Positions 18,391-28,600 of a DNA stretch of 34,984 nucleotides are shown here, piece by piece; the first letter of the stretch is position 1, and each line of letters begins with the position of its first letter. The stretch lies in assembly GCF_017104645.1 (NCBI RefSeq), contig NZ_JAAGPF010000046.1, positions 1 to 34,984 on the forward strand, in the 5' to 3' direction. The stretch is from Burkholderia sp. Ac-20379 (GTDB taxonomy: Bacteria; Pseudomonadota; Gammaproteobacteria; Burkholderiales; Burkholderiaceae). Under the pieces are notes generated by a model. That model had not been told where the DNA came from. It was given only the letters and a program-made list of their open reading frames with translations, and searched no databases. Position numbers and translations under genes: made by a program.

Positions 18391-20280
18391 TTGAACAACA
18401 ATATGTTATCGAAAGCGGCAGTGTGGCTCGTGATCGCACTGGTGCTGTTTACCGTGTTCAAGCAGTTCGACAAGCCCCGCGTCCAGGAAGGTGTGTCGTA
18501 TTCGCAGTTCATGGACGACGCCAAGGGCGGCAAGATCAAGAACGTGATCGTGCAGGGCCGCAACCTTACCGTCACTCCGGCAGAAGGCCAGAAATACCAG
18601 ATCGTGTCGCCCGGCGACATCTGGATGGTCGGCGACCTGATGAAGTACGGCGTCCAGGTGAGCGGCAAGGCTGACGACGAACCGAACGCGCTGGTGTCCG
18701 CGCTGTATTACCTCGGGCCGACGCTGCTGATCATCGTGTTCTGGTTCTACATGATGAGGCAGATGCAGGGCGGCGGTAAGGGCGGGGCGTTCTCGTTCGG
18801 CAAATCGCGCGCGCGTCTGATCGACGAGAACAACAACGCGGTGAACTTCTCCGACGTCGCAGGCTGCGACGAAGCGAAGGAGGAAGTGTCCGAGCTGGTC
18901 GACTTCCTGCGCGATCCCCAGAAATTCCAGAAGCTGGGCGGGCGCATCCCGCGCGGCGTGCTGCTGGTCGGCCCTCCGGGTACCGGCAAGACGCTGCTCG
19001 CCCGCGCCATCGCCGGCGAGGCGAAGGTGCCGTTCTTCAGCATCTCGGGTTCGGACTTCGTTGAAATGTTCGTCGGTGTCGGCGCGGCACGTGTGCGCGA
19101 CATGTTCGAACAGGCCAAGAAGCACGCACCGTGCATCGTGTTCATCGACGAAATCGACGCGGTCGGCCGCCATCGCGGCGCCGGCATGGGCGGCGGCAAC
19201 GACGAGCGCGAGCAGACGCTGAACCAGATGCTGGTCGAGATGGACGGCTTCGAGGCGAACTCGGGCGTCATCGTGATCGCCGCCACCAACCGTTCCGACG
19301 TGCTCGACAAGGCGCTGCTGCGCCCGGGCCGTTTCGACCGCCAGGTGTATGTGGGCCTGCCGGACATCCGCGGCCGCGAGCAGATCATGCGCGTTCACCT
19401 GCGCAAGGTGCCGATCTCGAACGACGTCGACGCGGCCGTGCTGGCACGCGGCACGCCGGGCTTCTCGGGCGCCGATCTGGCCAACCTCGTCAACGAAGCG
19501 GCGCTGTTCGCCGCCCGCCGCGGCAAGCGTATCGTCGAAATGCAGGATTTCGAAGACGCGAAGGACAAGATCTTCATGGGTCCGGAGCGCAAGTCGGCCG
19601 TGATCCGCGAGGAATCGAAGCGCGCCACGGCTTACCACGAAGCGGGTCACGCCGTGGTGGCCAAGCTGCTGCCGAAGGCCGATCCGGTTCACAAGGTCAC
19701 GATCATTCCGCGTGGCCGTGCGCTGGGCGTGACGTGGCAGTTGCCCGAGCACGACAACGAAACGTATTCGAAGGATTACCTGCTCGACCGTCTCGCGATC
19801 CTGTTCGGCGGCCGCGTGGCCGAAGAGCTGTTCATGAACCTGATCAGCACCGGCGCGTCGGACGACTTCAACAAGGCGACGCAAACGGCGCGCGCGATGG
19901 TCACGCGCTTCGGCATGACCGATGCGCTCGGGCCGATGGTGTACGCCGACGACGAGAACGACGGCGGCCCGTTCGGCAAGGGCTTCACGCGTGCCATCTC
20001 GGAAGCGACGCAGCAGAAGGTCGATGCCGAAATCCGCCGCGTGATCGACGATCAGTACAGCCTCGCTCGCCGCCTGCTCGACGAGAACCGCGACAAGGTC
20101 GAGGCCATGACGGCCGCGCTGATGGAGTGGGAAACGATCGACGCCGATCAGATCAACGACATCATGGCGGGCCGCCCGCCGCGCTCGCCGAAGAACAGCG
20201 GCAACGTGCCCCCGGCCAGCGATCCGTCGGGTGGCGCGGGCGCCGAAGTCAAGCCGGGTAGCGCGACTGCGCCGGCATAA
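18391..20280 (+). CDS. ftsH: ATP-dependent zinc metalloprotease FtsH
   Basis: A 629-residue membrane-anchored AAA+ protease for quality control of membrane proteins and turnover of regulatory proteins. In order: transmembrane helix 1 (about 8-23), a periplasmic domain, helix 2 (about 104-121) before MRQMQGGG, Walker A GPPGTGKT (194-201), Walker B FIDEID (251-256), the second region of homology (RPGRFDR, 311-317) and the zinc site HEAGH (416-420). The Pro/Ser/Gly-rich C-terminal tail is short. The start is TTG 18391, supported by AAGGAG (18378-18383) seven bases upstream; the next Met is residue 5. TAGAAT at 18326-18331 is a possible -10 element. A terminator follows after the stop and before folP. 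Confidence 0.97.
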   Translation: MNNNMLSKAAVWLVIALVLFTVFKQFDKPRVQEGVSYSQFMDDAKGGKIKNVIVQGRNLTVTPAEGQKYQIVSPGDIWMVGDLMKYGVQVSGKADDEPNALVSALYYLGPTLLIIVFWFYMMRQMQGGGKGGAFSFGKSRARLIDENNNAVNFSDVAGCDEAKEEVSELVDFLRDPQKFQKLGGRIPRGVLLVGPPGTGKTLLARAIAGEAKVPFFSISGSDFVEMFVGVGAARVRDMFEQAKKHAPCIVFIDEIDAVGRHRGAGMGGGNDEREQTLNQMLVEMDGFEANSGVIVIAATNRSDVLDKALLRPGRFDRQVYVGLPDIRGREQIMRVHLRKVPISNDVDAAVLARGTPGFSGADLANLVNEAALFAARRGKRIVEMQDFEDAKDKIFMGPERKSAVIREESKRATAYHEAGHAVVAKLLPKADPVHKVTIIPRGRALGVTWQLPEHDNETYSKDYLLDRLAILFGGRVAEELFMNLISTGASDDFNKATQTARAMVTRFGMTDALGPMVYADDENDGGPFGKGFTRAISEATQQKVDAEIRRVIDDQYSLARRLLDENRDKVEAMTAALMEWETIDADQINDIMAGRPPRSPKNSGNVPPASDPSGGAGAEVKPGSATAPA

Positions 20281-20300
20281 TCTCGCTACGAGATCTCATG

Positions 20301-20338
20301 AACGGGCCGGTGTGATTCACACCGGCCCGTTTTGTTTT
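20301..20338 (+). terminator. intrinsic terminator between ftsH and folP
   Basis: AACGGGCCGGTGTG, loop ATT and CACACCGGCCCGTT form a 14-bp perfect stem (20301-20331), followed by TTTGTTTT. The T-tract ends 16 bases before the folP GTG. Confidence 0.92.
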
Positions 20339-20354
20339 CGCCTTCGGATGTTCC

Positions 20355-21239
20355 GTGTTGACCGATACCGCTTCCCTCGCACCGCCGCTGCAATGCGGCC
20401 GTTTCACCTTGACGTTCGACCGTCCGCTCGTGATGGGCATCCTGAACGTCACCCCCGATTCCTTTTCCGATGGCGGCCGCTACGTGGCCCGCGACGCCGC
20501 GCTGCGCCAGGCCGAGCAGATGCTGGCCGACGGCGTGGATCTGATCGACATCGGCGGCGAGTCGACGCGCCCCGGCGCGCCGCCCGTGCCGCTCGACGAG
20601 GAGCTGGCGCGCGTCGTGCCGATCGTCGAAGCGCTGCACGGCATGAACGTGCCGCTCTCGATCGATACCTACAAGCCCGACGTGATGCGCGCCACGCTGG
20701 CCGCCGGCGCGGACCTGATCAACGATATCTGGGGCTTCCGGCAGGCCGGCGCGATCGATGTCGTGAAGGACAGCGCCTGTGGGCTGTGCGTCATGCACAT
20801 GCTCGGCGAGCCGCAGACGATGCAGATCGGCGAGCCGAACTATCTTGACGTCGTCTCGGAGGTGAGACATTTTCTTGCTGAGCGCGCGGCGGCATTTGTC
20901 GCGGCAGGGATCGCACCGGCGCGCGTCAGCGTCGACCCGGGGTTCGGGTTCGGCAAGGCGACCATCGAGCACAATTACGCGTTGCTGGCGCGGCTGCCCG
21001 AAACGGCGCCCGCGCGCCCGGACGGGCAGCCTTACCCGGTGCTGGCCGGCATGTCGCGCAAGTCGATGCTCGGCGCGCTGATCGGCAAGCCGCCCGCCGA
21101 GCGGGTGGCCGCGAGCGTGGCGGCGGCGGTATGCGCCGCCGAACGCGGCGCGGCCATCATTCGCGTCCACGACGTCGCCGCGACGGTGGACGCGCTGAAG
21201 ATCTGGAGCGCCGTGCGCGACGCGGCACGGCGCGCGTAA
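20355..21239 (+). CDS. folP: dihydropteroate synthase
   Basis: A 294-residue TIM-barrel enzyme that joins p-aminobenzoate to dihydropterin pyrophosphate in folate synthesis; it is the target of sulfonamides. Signatures: MGILNVTPDSFSDGG (pterin and metal loop 1), DIGGESTRPGAPP (loop 2), IDTYKPDVMRA, LINDIWGF, and DPGFGFGKA with the later R-x-H segment (IIRVHDVAATVDAL). The start is GTG 20355, followed directly by TTG; the ribosome site is weak (CGGATG). The intrinsic terminator 16 bases upstream leaves little room for a separate promoter, so expression probably depends on read-through from ftsH. glmM follows after 24 bases. Confidence 0.96.
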   Translation: MLTDTASLAPPLQCGRFTLTFDRPLVMGILNVTPDSFSDGGRYVARDAALRQAEQMLADGVDLIDIGGESTRPGAPPVPLDEELARVVPIVEALHGMNVPLSIDTYKPDVMRATLAAGADLINDIWGFRQAGAIDVVKDSACGLCVMHMLGEPQTMQIGEPNYLDVVSEVRHFLAERAAAFVAAGIAPARVSVDPGFGFGKATIEHNYALLARLPETAPARPDGQPYPVLAGMSRKSMLGALIGKPPAERVAASVAAAVCAAERGAAIIRVHDVAATVDALKIWSAVRDAARRA

Positions 21240-21263
21240 GCACATACAAGGAGGATTGCATTC

Positions 21264-22619
<1,356 letters not shown>

Positions 22620-22640
22620 CGAGCCGCACGGTTCGACAGC

Positions 22641-22668
22641 AAGGGCGGCGCGTGCGTCGCCCTTTTTT
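22641..22668 (+). terminator. intrinsic terminator of glmM
   Basis: AAGGGCG and CGCCCTT arms close a short hairpin over GCGCGTGCGT, followed by TTTTTT (22663-22668). It lies 21 bases after the glmM stop. Confidence 0.85.
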
Positions 22669-22812
22669 ATTGGCCGCGCGCGGCGTGCCGATAGCGCGCC
22701 ACCTTGTCGCAGGACGCAAAAAAAGCGCGGATCGGCCGAAAAAACGCCGGGCTCCGCAATTCCTCAGATGAAAACGTTTACCCGCAATAGCGCTTTGATT
22801 GCGGATCGAGCG

Positions 22813-22843
22813 CGATTTCTTCCGTAATGGCCTGAAGAAATCG
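22813..22843. repeat. 10-bp inverted repeat in the glmM-pstS spacer
   Basis: CGATTTCTTC (22813-22822) and GAAGAAATCG (22834-22843) are perfect reverse complements 11 bases apart, in an AT-richer patch. No T-run follows. The rest of the spacer 22669-23082 shows no gene. Confidence 0.6.
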
Positions 22844-23082
22844 TTTGCATCGGCAAAAACCTTCCGTTTCGTGACATTTCGACTACTGTGGATGAGCGCT
22901 GCCGCACGCGCCGGACAGCGCGAACAATCGCGCCGTTCGATGCGCGATTTCGATGCATGCACGGAATCGGATCGCGCGACATCGCTTCGCCAGCCGTGCC
23001 GCCGGCCGGCCGCGAAGCCTTGCCGGGCGGGGCGCGAGCGGCGAGGCCCAGCGGCCGGGCAGGGCGGGCCGCAGCTTTCGGT

Positions 23083-23148
23083 CTGTCATGTTGCTGTCAT
23101 ATCAGGTTCATCAATTGTCACATTACTGTCATGGGTACCCCCTAATCT
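23083..23148 (+). promoter_or_regulatory. pstS promoter with tandem PHO boxes
   Basis: Two 18-bp PHO boxes: CTGTCATGTTGCTGTCAT (23083-23100) and TTGTCACATTACTGTCAT (23115-23132). Each has two 7-mers 11 bases apart, the spacing read by PhoB dimers. A degenerate 7-mer, GGTTCAT (23105-23111), lies between them. TAATCT (23143-23148) follows the last box by ten bases, the normal place for the -10 element in PhoB-activated promoters. The start point would be near 23155, about 34 bases before pstS. Confidence 0.9.
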
Positions 23149-23188
23149 TCGCGGTGCCGTAGTCATCCGCTCACACACTGGAGGTCTC

Positions 23189-24220
23189 ATGAAGTTGATG
23201 CAAACTGCGTTCGCTGGCTTGGCTGGCGCGCTCTTCGCTGTTGCCGCTCACGCAGCCGACATCACTGGCGCTGGCAGCACGTTCGCTGCACCGATTTACA
23301 CGAAGTGGGCAGCGGAATACAAGAACGCCGCCAACGCTCAAGTCAACTACCAAGGCATCGGTTCGTCGGGCGGCCTGAAGCAGATCATCGCCAAGACGGT
23401 CGATTTCGCAGGTTCGGACGCTCCGCTGAAGGACGACGAGCTGGCCAAGGAAGGCCTGTTCCAATTCCCGACGGTCATCGGCGGCATTCTGCCGGTCGTC
23501 AACATCCCGGGCATCAAGGCCGGTGAAATCGTTCTGTCGGGCGAAGTGCTCGGCGACATCTACCTCGGCGCCATCACGAAGTGGAACGATCCGAAGATCG
23601 CCGCTCTGAACCCGAAGGTCAAGCTGCCGGATCTGGACGTCGCCGTGGTGCGCCGTGCCGACGGTTCGGGCACCTCGTTCATCTGGACGAACTACCTGTC
23701 GAAGGTCAACGCCAACTGGAAGGCCAAGGTCGGTGAAGGCGCAACGGTCAACTGGCCGACGGGTACGGGCGGCAAGGGCAACGACGGCGTCGCAGCCTTC
23801 GTGCAACGCCTGCCGGGCTCGATCGGCTATGTCGAATCGGCCTACGCGACGAAGAACCACATGATCTACGTCGACCTGAAGAACTCGTCGGGCAGCGTCG
23901 TGACGCCGGATGCCAAGTCGTTTGCCGCTGCTGCTGCCGGCGCCGACTGGTCGAAGTCGTTCTACCAGATCCTGACGGACGAGCCGGGCAAGAACGCATG
24001 GCCGATCGTCGGCGCAACGTTCGTGCTGCTGCACACGAAGCAAGACAAGCCGGAGCAAGGCGCGGAAGTGCTGAAGTTCTTCGACTGGGGCTTCAAGAAC
24101 GGCGGCAAGGCTGCAACGGATCTCGACTACATCTCGCTGCCGAAGTCGGTGACGGATGAAATCCGCAAGCAATGGAAGGTGAAGGTGACCGACGCAGCCG
24201 GCAAGCCGGTCGCGCAGTAA
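23189..24220 (+). CDS. pstS: phosphate ABC transporter, periplasmic phosphate-binding protein
   Basis: A 343-residue periplasmic protein that binds inorganic phosphate and delivers it to PstCA. A Sec signal peptide (about 1-23) ends in AVAAHAA before [17 protein letters not shown], the standard mature N-terminus with a phosphate-binding loop. Further ligands lie in [22 protein letters not shown] and [18 protein letters not shown], and [13 protein letters not shown] is also typical. TGGAGGT (23179-23185) is the ribosome site. Codon choice looks more uniform than in neighbours, as expected for a highly expressed gene. It is the first gene of the pst-pho row and is driven by the PHO-box promoter just upstream. 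Confidence 0.97.
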   Translation: MKLMQTAFAGLAGALFAVAAHAADITGAGSTFAAPIYTKWAAEYKNAANAQVNYQGIGSSGGLKQIIAKTVDFAGSDAPLKDDELAKEGLFQFPTVIGGILPVVNIPGIKAGEIVLSGEVLGDIYLGAITKWNDPKIAALNPKVKLPDLDVAVVRRADGSGTSFIWTNYLSKVNANWKAKVGEGATVNWPTGTGGKGNDGVAAFVQRLPGSIGYVESAYATKNHMIYVDLKNSSGSVVTPDAKSFAAAAAGADWSKSFYQILTDEPGKNAWPIVGATFVLLHTKQDKPEQGAEVLKFFDWGFKNGGKAATDLDYISLPKSVTDEIRKQWKVKVTDAAGKPVAQ

Positions 24221-24247
24221 GCCTCAAGTAGCAAGCAAGTCGTGGTC

Positions 24248-24275
24248 GCGCCGTCCGGCATGTGTCGGGCGGCGC
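24248..24275 (+). repeat. hairpin after pstS (possible mRNA stabiliser)
   Basis: GCGCCG-T-CCG and CGG-G-CGGCGC arms surround GCATGTGT. There is no T-run. Together with the hairpin at 24291 it fills the 110-base pstS-pstC gap. Confidence 0.5.
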
Positions 24276-24290
24276 GGTGCAGTATCGGCG

Positions 24291-24308
24291 AGGCGGCATG
24301 CGCCGCCT
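24291..24308 (+). repeat. second hairpin between pstS and pstC
   Basis: A perfect 7-bp stem, AGGCGGC-ATGC-GCCGCCT. There is no T-run. It may shield the pstS message end or reduce read-through into pstC. Confidence 0.5.
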
Positions 24309-24330
24309 GCCACTGAACATTCAGGCACCC

Positions 24331-25311
24331 ATGTCCGACATTCCTCTCTCGTCACGTCCCGCCGCAGGCCAGATGCGCGCGCCGGGCCGGCTCGGCGACG
24401 TCATCTTCGGCGGTCTCGCGCGCATTGCCGCGATCGTGACCTTGCTGGTGCTCGGCGGCATCATTATTTCGCTGCTCATCGCGTCGTTGCCGACTATCGA
24501 GAAGTTTGGCCTCAGTTTCCTCTGGCGGTCCGAATGGGACCCCAACGCCGATGTCTACGGCGCCCTCGTGCCCATCTACGGCACGATCATCACGTCGATC
24601 ATTGCCCTTGTGATCGCAGTGCCCGTCAGCTTCGGCATCGCGCTGTTCCTGACCGAGCTGTCGCCGGTCTGGCTGCGCCGCCCGCTCGGCATCGCGATCG
24701 AACTGCTCGCCGCCATTCCGTCGATCGTGTACGGCATGTGGGGCCTGCTCGTATTCGCGCCGATCTTCGCCGAATACTTCGAGCGCCCGCTCGGCCAGTT
24801 CTCGAAGCATATCCCGGGCCTCAGCGCGATCTTCTCGGGCCCGCCGATCGGCATCGGCCTGCTCAGCGCCGGCGTGATCCTGGCGATCATGATCATCCCC
24901 TACATCGCCTCGGTGATGCGCGACGTGTTCGAAGTCACCCCGGTCCTGCTGAAGGAATCGGCGTACGGCATCGGCTGCACGACCTGGGAAGTGATGTGGA
25001 AGATCGTGCTGCCGTTCACCAAGACCGGCGTGATCGGCGGCGTGATGCTCGGCCTCGGCCGCGCGCTCGGCGAGACGATGGCCGTCACGTTCGTGATCGG
25101 TAACACGAACCTGCTCGACAACGTGTCGCTGTTCTCGTCGGGCAACAGCATTACCTCGGCGCTCGCGAACGAATTCGCGGAAGCGGCGCCGGGCCTGCAT
25201 ACCTCGGCACTGATGGAACTGGGCCTGATCCTGTTCGTGATCACCTTCGTCGTGCTGTCGATCTCGAAACTGATGCTGCTGCGTCTCCAGAAGTCGGAAG
25301 GCAAGAAATGA
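24331..25311 (+). CDS. pstC: phosphate ABC transporter permease PstC
   Basis: A 326-residue inner-membrane permease with about six helices, one half of the phosphate channel. The first helix is at about 27-50. The permease core contains [19 protein letters not shown] and [28 protein letters not shown], the EAA-type loop that contacts PstB, then [18 protein letters not shown]. The start ATG 24331 ([10 protein letters not shown]) gives the usual hydrophilic lead of about 25 residues; the upstream frame has no similarity. The stop overlaps the pstA ATG by four bases (ATGA), so translation is coupled. Confidence 0.96.
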   Translation: MSDIPLSSRPAAGQMRAPGRLGDVIFGGLARIAAIVTLLVLGGIIISLLIASLPTIEKFGLSFLWRSEWDPNADVYGALVPIYGTIITSIIALVIAVPVSFGIALFLTELSPVWLRRPLGIAIELLAAIPSIVYGMWGLLVFAPIFAEYFERPLGQFSKHIPGLSAIFSGPPIGIGLLSAGVILAIMIIPYIASVMRDVFEVTPVLLKESAYGIGCTTWEVMWKIVLPFTKTGVIGGVMLGLGRALGETMAVTFVIGNTNLLDNVSLFSSGNSITSALANEFAEAAPGLHTSALMELGLILFVITFVVLSISKLMLLRLQKSEGKK

Positions 25312-26204
25312 GCGAACGCGTCCTGAACATTCCGGGCGGTCAGTCCGGCGCCGCACTCGAGGCGATGCGCGGCAAGCTGCAGGCGCGCCGCAAGCGCACC
25401 AACGCCGTCGCGCTGACCTTCTCGCTGGCCGCGATGGTCTTCGGCCTCGTCTGGCTGGTGTGGATTCTCTACACGACGCTGCACCTCGGTATCGGCGGCC
25501 TGTCGATGGATCTGTTCACGCAGTCCACGCCGGCGCCGGATACCGATGGCGGCGGTCTCGCCAACGCGATCGTCGGCAGCCTGCTGATGGTCGTGCTGGG
25601 CACCGTGGTCGGCACGCCGATCGGCGTGATGGCCGGTGTCTATCTGGCCGAATACGGCCAGAAGAACCTGCTGGCCAGCACGATGCGCTTCATCAACGAC
25701 ATCCTGCTGTCGGCGCCGTCGATCGTGATCGGCCTGTTCGTCTACGCCGTCGTGGTGGCCCCGTCGGGCCGCTTCTCGGGCTGGGCCGGCGTGATCTCGC
25801 TGGCGCTGCTGCAGGTGCCGATCGTGATCCGCACCACCGAAAACATGCTGAACCTGGTGCCGAACGCACTGCGCGAAGCCTCGTTCGCGCTCGGCACGCC
25901 GAAATGGCGCATGGTTCTGACGATCACGCTGCGCGCGTCGATCGCCGGCATCATGACGGGCGTGCTGCTGGCGGTGGCCCGGATCGCCGGCGAAACCGCG
26001 CCGCTGCTGTTCACGGCGCTGTCGAACCAGTTCTTCTCGCTCGACATGAGCCGGCCGATGGCCAACCTGCCCGTCACGATCTACAAGTTCGCGATGAGCC
26101 CGTTCGCACAGTGGCAATCGCTGGCCTGGGCAGGTGTGTTCCTGATTACGCTGGGGGTGCTGGGATTGAATATCCTGGCGCGCTCGATCTTCTCGAAAAA
26201 GTAA
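25308..26204 (+). CDS. pstA: phosphate ABC transporter permease PstA
   Basis: A 298-residue partner permease to PstC, with about six helices starting near residue 38. Typical segments: [82 protein letters not shown] (EAA loop) and [15 protein letters not shown]. It starts inside the pstC stop codon and ends 15 bases before pstB. With PstC it forms the membrane channel that moves phosphate into the cytoplasm. Confidence 0.96.
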   Translation: MSERVLNIPGGQSGAALEAMRGKLQARRKRTNAVALTFSLAAMVFGLVWLVWILYTTLHLGIGGLSMDLFTQSTPAPDTDGGGLANAIVGSLLMVVLGTVVGTPIGVMAGVYLAEYGQKNLLASTMRFINDILLSAPSIVIGLFVYAVVVAPSGRFSGWAGVISLALLQVPIVIRTTENMLNLVPNALREASFALGTPKWRMVLTITLRASIAGIMTGVLLAVARIAGETAPLLFTALSNQFFSLDMSRPMANLPVTIYKFAMSPFAQWQSLAWAGVFLITLGVLGLNILARSIFSKK

Positions 26205-26219
26205 CGGCGGAGCAATCCG

Positions 26220-27068
26220 ATGAATATGGCAGAAAGCCACCTGAAACCGATCGAACTCGGCAAAGCCCCCGCCGGCGGCAACGCGGCACACGGCCAGTCG
26301 CCGCTCGTCACCACCGAAGCGAAGATCGAAGTCAACAATCTGAACTTCTTCTACAACAAGTTCCATGCGCTGAAGAACATCAACATGCGCATTCCGGAAG
26401 GCAAGGTGACCGCGTTCATCGGGCCGTCGGGCTGCGGCAAGTCCACGCTGCTGCGCACGTTCAACAAGATGTACGCGCTGTATCCGGAACAACGCGCCGA
26501 AGGCGCGATCGTGATGGACGGCGAGAACCTGCTCGAATCGAAGCAGGACATCTCGCTGCTGCGCGCGCGCATCGGCATGGTGTTCCAGAAGCCGACCCCG
26601 TTCCCGATGTCGATCTACGACAACATCGCGTTCGGCGTGAAGATGTTCGAGAAGCTCACGCGCTCGGAAATGGACGACCGCGTCGAGTGGGCCCTGACCA
26701 AGGCCGCGCTGTGGAACGAAGTGAAGGACAAGCTGGGCCAGAGCGGCTACGGCCTGTCGGGCGGCCAGCAGCAGCGCCTGTGTATCGCGCGCGGTATCGC
26801 CATTCGCCCCGAAGTGCTGCTGCTCGACGAGCCGTGCTCGGCGCTCGACCCGATCTCGACCGGCCGCATCGAAGAGCTGATCGCCGAACTGAAGAGCGAC
26901 TACACGGTCGTGATCGTCACGCACAACATGCAGCAGGCGGCGCGTTGCTCGGACTACACGGCTTACATGTATCTGGGCGAGCTGATCGAATTCGGCGATA
27001 CTGAAAAGATCTTCATCAAGCCGGCCCGCAAGGAAACGGAAGATTACATCACCGGCCGTTTCGGTTGA
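26220..27068 (+). CDS. pstB: phosphate ABC transporter ATP-binding protein PstB
   Basis: A 282-residue ATPase that powers phosphate uptake and takes part in signalling to PhoR through PhoU. Walker A is GPSGCGKST (68-76), the signature is [16 protein letters not shown], and Walker B is [13 protein letters not shown]. The Q-loop region [19 protein letters not shown] is typical of PstB, as is the end [11 protein letters not shown]. The N-terminal extension of about 33 residues before [11 protein letters not shown] is hydrophilic and longer than in E. coli (257 residues). GGAG lies about six bases before ATG 26220; the ATG two codons later (Met3) is an alternative. Confidence 0.97.
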   Translation: MNMAESHLKPIELGKAPAGGNAAHGQSPLVTTEAKIEVNNLNFFYNKFHALKNINMRIPEGKVTAFIGPSGCGKSTLLRTFNKMYALYPEQRAEGAIVMDGENLLESKQDISLLRARIGMVFQKPTPFPMSIYDNIAFGVKMFEKLTRSEMDDRVEWALTKAALWNEVKDKLGQSGYGLSGGQQQRLCIARGIAIRPEVLLLDEPCSALDPISTGRIEELIAELKSDYTVVIVTHNMQQAARCSDYTAYMYLGELIEFGDTEKIFIKPARKETEDYITGRFG

Positions 27069-27084
27069 TGACGGAGCAAGAACA

Positions 27085-27789
27085 ATGACCGATAAGCATC
27101 TGTCGAGCCAATTCGACGCCGATCTGAACGCGGTGTCGTCGAAGGTTCTCGAAATGGGCGGCCTCGTCGAGGCGCAGATCACCGAGGCGATCCACGCCCT
27201 CAACGAATTCGACCGCGAAGCGGCCGAGCGCGTGATCGCCAACGAAGACATCCTGAATTCGATGGAAGTCGAAATCGACGAAGAGTGCGGCAACATCATC
27301 GCGCGCCGCCAGCCGGCCGCGCGCGACCTGCGCCTCTTGATGTCGATCTCGAAGACGATCACCAACCTCGAACGCGCCGGCGACGAAGCCGAGAAGATCG
27401 CCAAGCGCGTGCGCCGTCTGGCCGACGAGCCGATCGCACGCGGCGTGAACATCGCCGAGATCAAGGTGTCGGGCGAGATGGCCGTGACGATCCTGCGCCG
27501 CGCGCTCGACGCGTTCGCGCGTCTCGACACGGTGGCCGCTGCCCAGATCGTCAAGGACGACAAGGAAATCGACCAGGAATTCCGTGCGTTCGTGCGCAAG
27601 CTCGTGTCGTACATGCAGGAAGATCCGCGCACGATCTCGGTCGGCCTCGACTTCCTGTTCATCGCCAAGGCGATCGAGCGCGTCGGCGATCACGCGAAGA
27701 ACATCGCGGAATTCATCATCTACATCGTCAAGGGCACCGACGTGCGGCACCAGCCGCGCGATCTGCTCGACCGCGAAGCCAACAGTTAA
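27085..27789 (+). CDS. phoU: phosphate signalling regulator PhoU
   Basis: A 234-residue all-helical protein with two PhoU repeats of three helices each (about 15-105 and 120-215). It links PstB and PhoR and keeps the Pho regulon off when phosphate is sufficient. Typical motifs are NSMEVEIDEECGNIIARRQPAARDLRLLM and ITNLERAGDEAEKIA in repeat 1, and FIAKAIERVGDHAKNIAEFIIYIVKG in repeat 2, with the conserved E-x-x-x-D pattern for metal binding. It is 16 bases after pstB and 31 before phoB, in the same direction. Confidence 0.97.
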   Translation: MTDKHLSSQFDADLNAVSSKVLEMGGLVEAQITEAIHALNEFDREAAERVIANEDILNSMEVEIDEECGNIIARRQPAARDLRLLMSISKTITNLERAGDEAEKIAKRVRRLADEPIARGVNIAEIKVSGEMAVTILRRALDAFARLDTVAAAQIVKDDKEIDQEFRAFVRKLVSYMQEDPRTISVGLDFLFIAKAIERVGDHAKNIAEFIIYIVKGTDVRHQPRDLLDREANS

Positions 27790-27820
27790 TCAGCCAGGAC
27801 AAGGACGGACAGAGGTGCCG

Positions 27821-28522
27821 ATGCCCAGCAACATTCTCGTCATCGAAGATGAGCCCGCGATTTCCGAACTGATTTCGGTGAACCTGCAACACGCGGGCCA
27901 TTGTGCGATTCGCGCGTACAACGCGGAGCAGGCGCAAAACCTGATCAGCGACGTTCTGCCTGATCTGGTCCTGCTCGACTGGATGCTGCCGGGCAAATCG
28001 GGTATCGCGTTCGCACGCGAACTTCGCAACAACGAGCGTACGAAGCATATTCCGATCATCATGCTGACGGCGCGCGGTGACGAGCAGGACAAGGTGCTGG
28101 GCCTCGAGATCGGCGCGGACGACTACGTCACGAAGCCGTTCTCGCCGAAGGAACTGATGGCGCGCATCAAGGCGGTGCTGCGCCGCCGCGCGCCGCAGCT
28201 CACCGAGGACGTGGTGTCGATCAACGGCCTGCGTCTCGATCCGGCCACGCATCGCGTCGCGGCCAGCGCCGAAGGCAACGAGATCAAGCTGGACCTCGGT
28301 CCGACCGAATTCCGCCTGCTGCATTTCTTCATGACGCACCCCGAGCGCGTGCACAGCCGCACGCAACTGCTCGATCAGGTGTGGGGCGATCACGTATTCG
28401 TCGAGGAGCGTACGGTGGACGTGCATATCAAGCGCCTGCGCGCGGCCCTCAAGCCGGCAGGGTGCGATGCTATGATCGAAACCGTTCGCGGCAGCGGCTA
28501 CCGCCTCGCGAAACACGCTTGA
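27821..28522 (+). CDS. phoB: phosphate regulon response regulator PhoB
   Basis: A 233-residue OmpR-family regulator (E. coli 229). The receiver domain (1-122) has the acidic pocket Glu9/Asp10/Glu11, the phosphorylated Asp53 (LLDWMLPG, same number as E. coli) and Lys105 (TKPFSPKE). The C-terminal winged helix (about 135-231) has LGPTEFRLLHFFMTHPERV and the recognition helix region RTVDVHIKRLRAAL. ATG 27821 is preceded by AGAGG; a GTG two codons earlier is an alternative. The likely targets in this window are the PHO boxes before pstS and ppk1. In E. coli phoBR is a separate locus; here it follows phoU directly. Confidence 0.97.
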   Translation: MPSNILVIEDEPAISELISVNLQHAGHCAIRAYNAEQAQNLISDVLPDLVLLDWMLPGKSGIAFARELRNNERTKHIPIIMLTARGDEQDKVLGLEIGADDYVTKPFSPKELMARIKAVLRRRAPQLTEDVVSINGLRLDPATHRVAASAEGNEIKLDLGPTEFRLLHFFMTHPERVHSRTQLLDQVWGDHVFVEERTVDVHIKRLRAALKPAGCDAMIETVRGSGYRLAKHA

Positions 28523-28530
28523 CGCCACGC

Positions 28531-28561
28531 GGCGCGCGATCGGGGCGATCGCCCGCGCGCC
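28531..28561 (+). repeat. hairpin between phoB and phoR
   Basis: GGCGCGCG (28531-28538) pairs with CGCGCGCC (28554-28561), and ATCG with CGAT inside. No T-run follows. It may lower phoR expression relative to phoB. Confidence 0.45.
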
Positions 28562-28600
28562 GCGCTCCAGCTCACTCCCGTTCTCTTTAGAGCGCCAACC

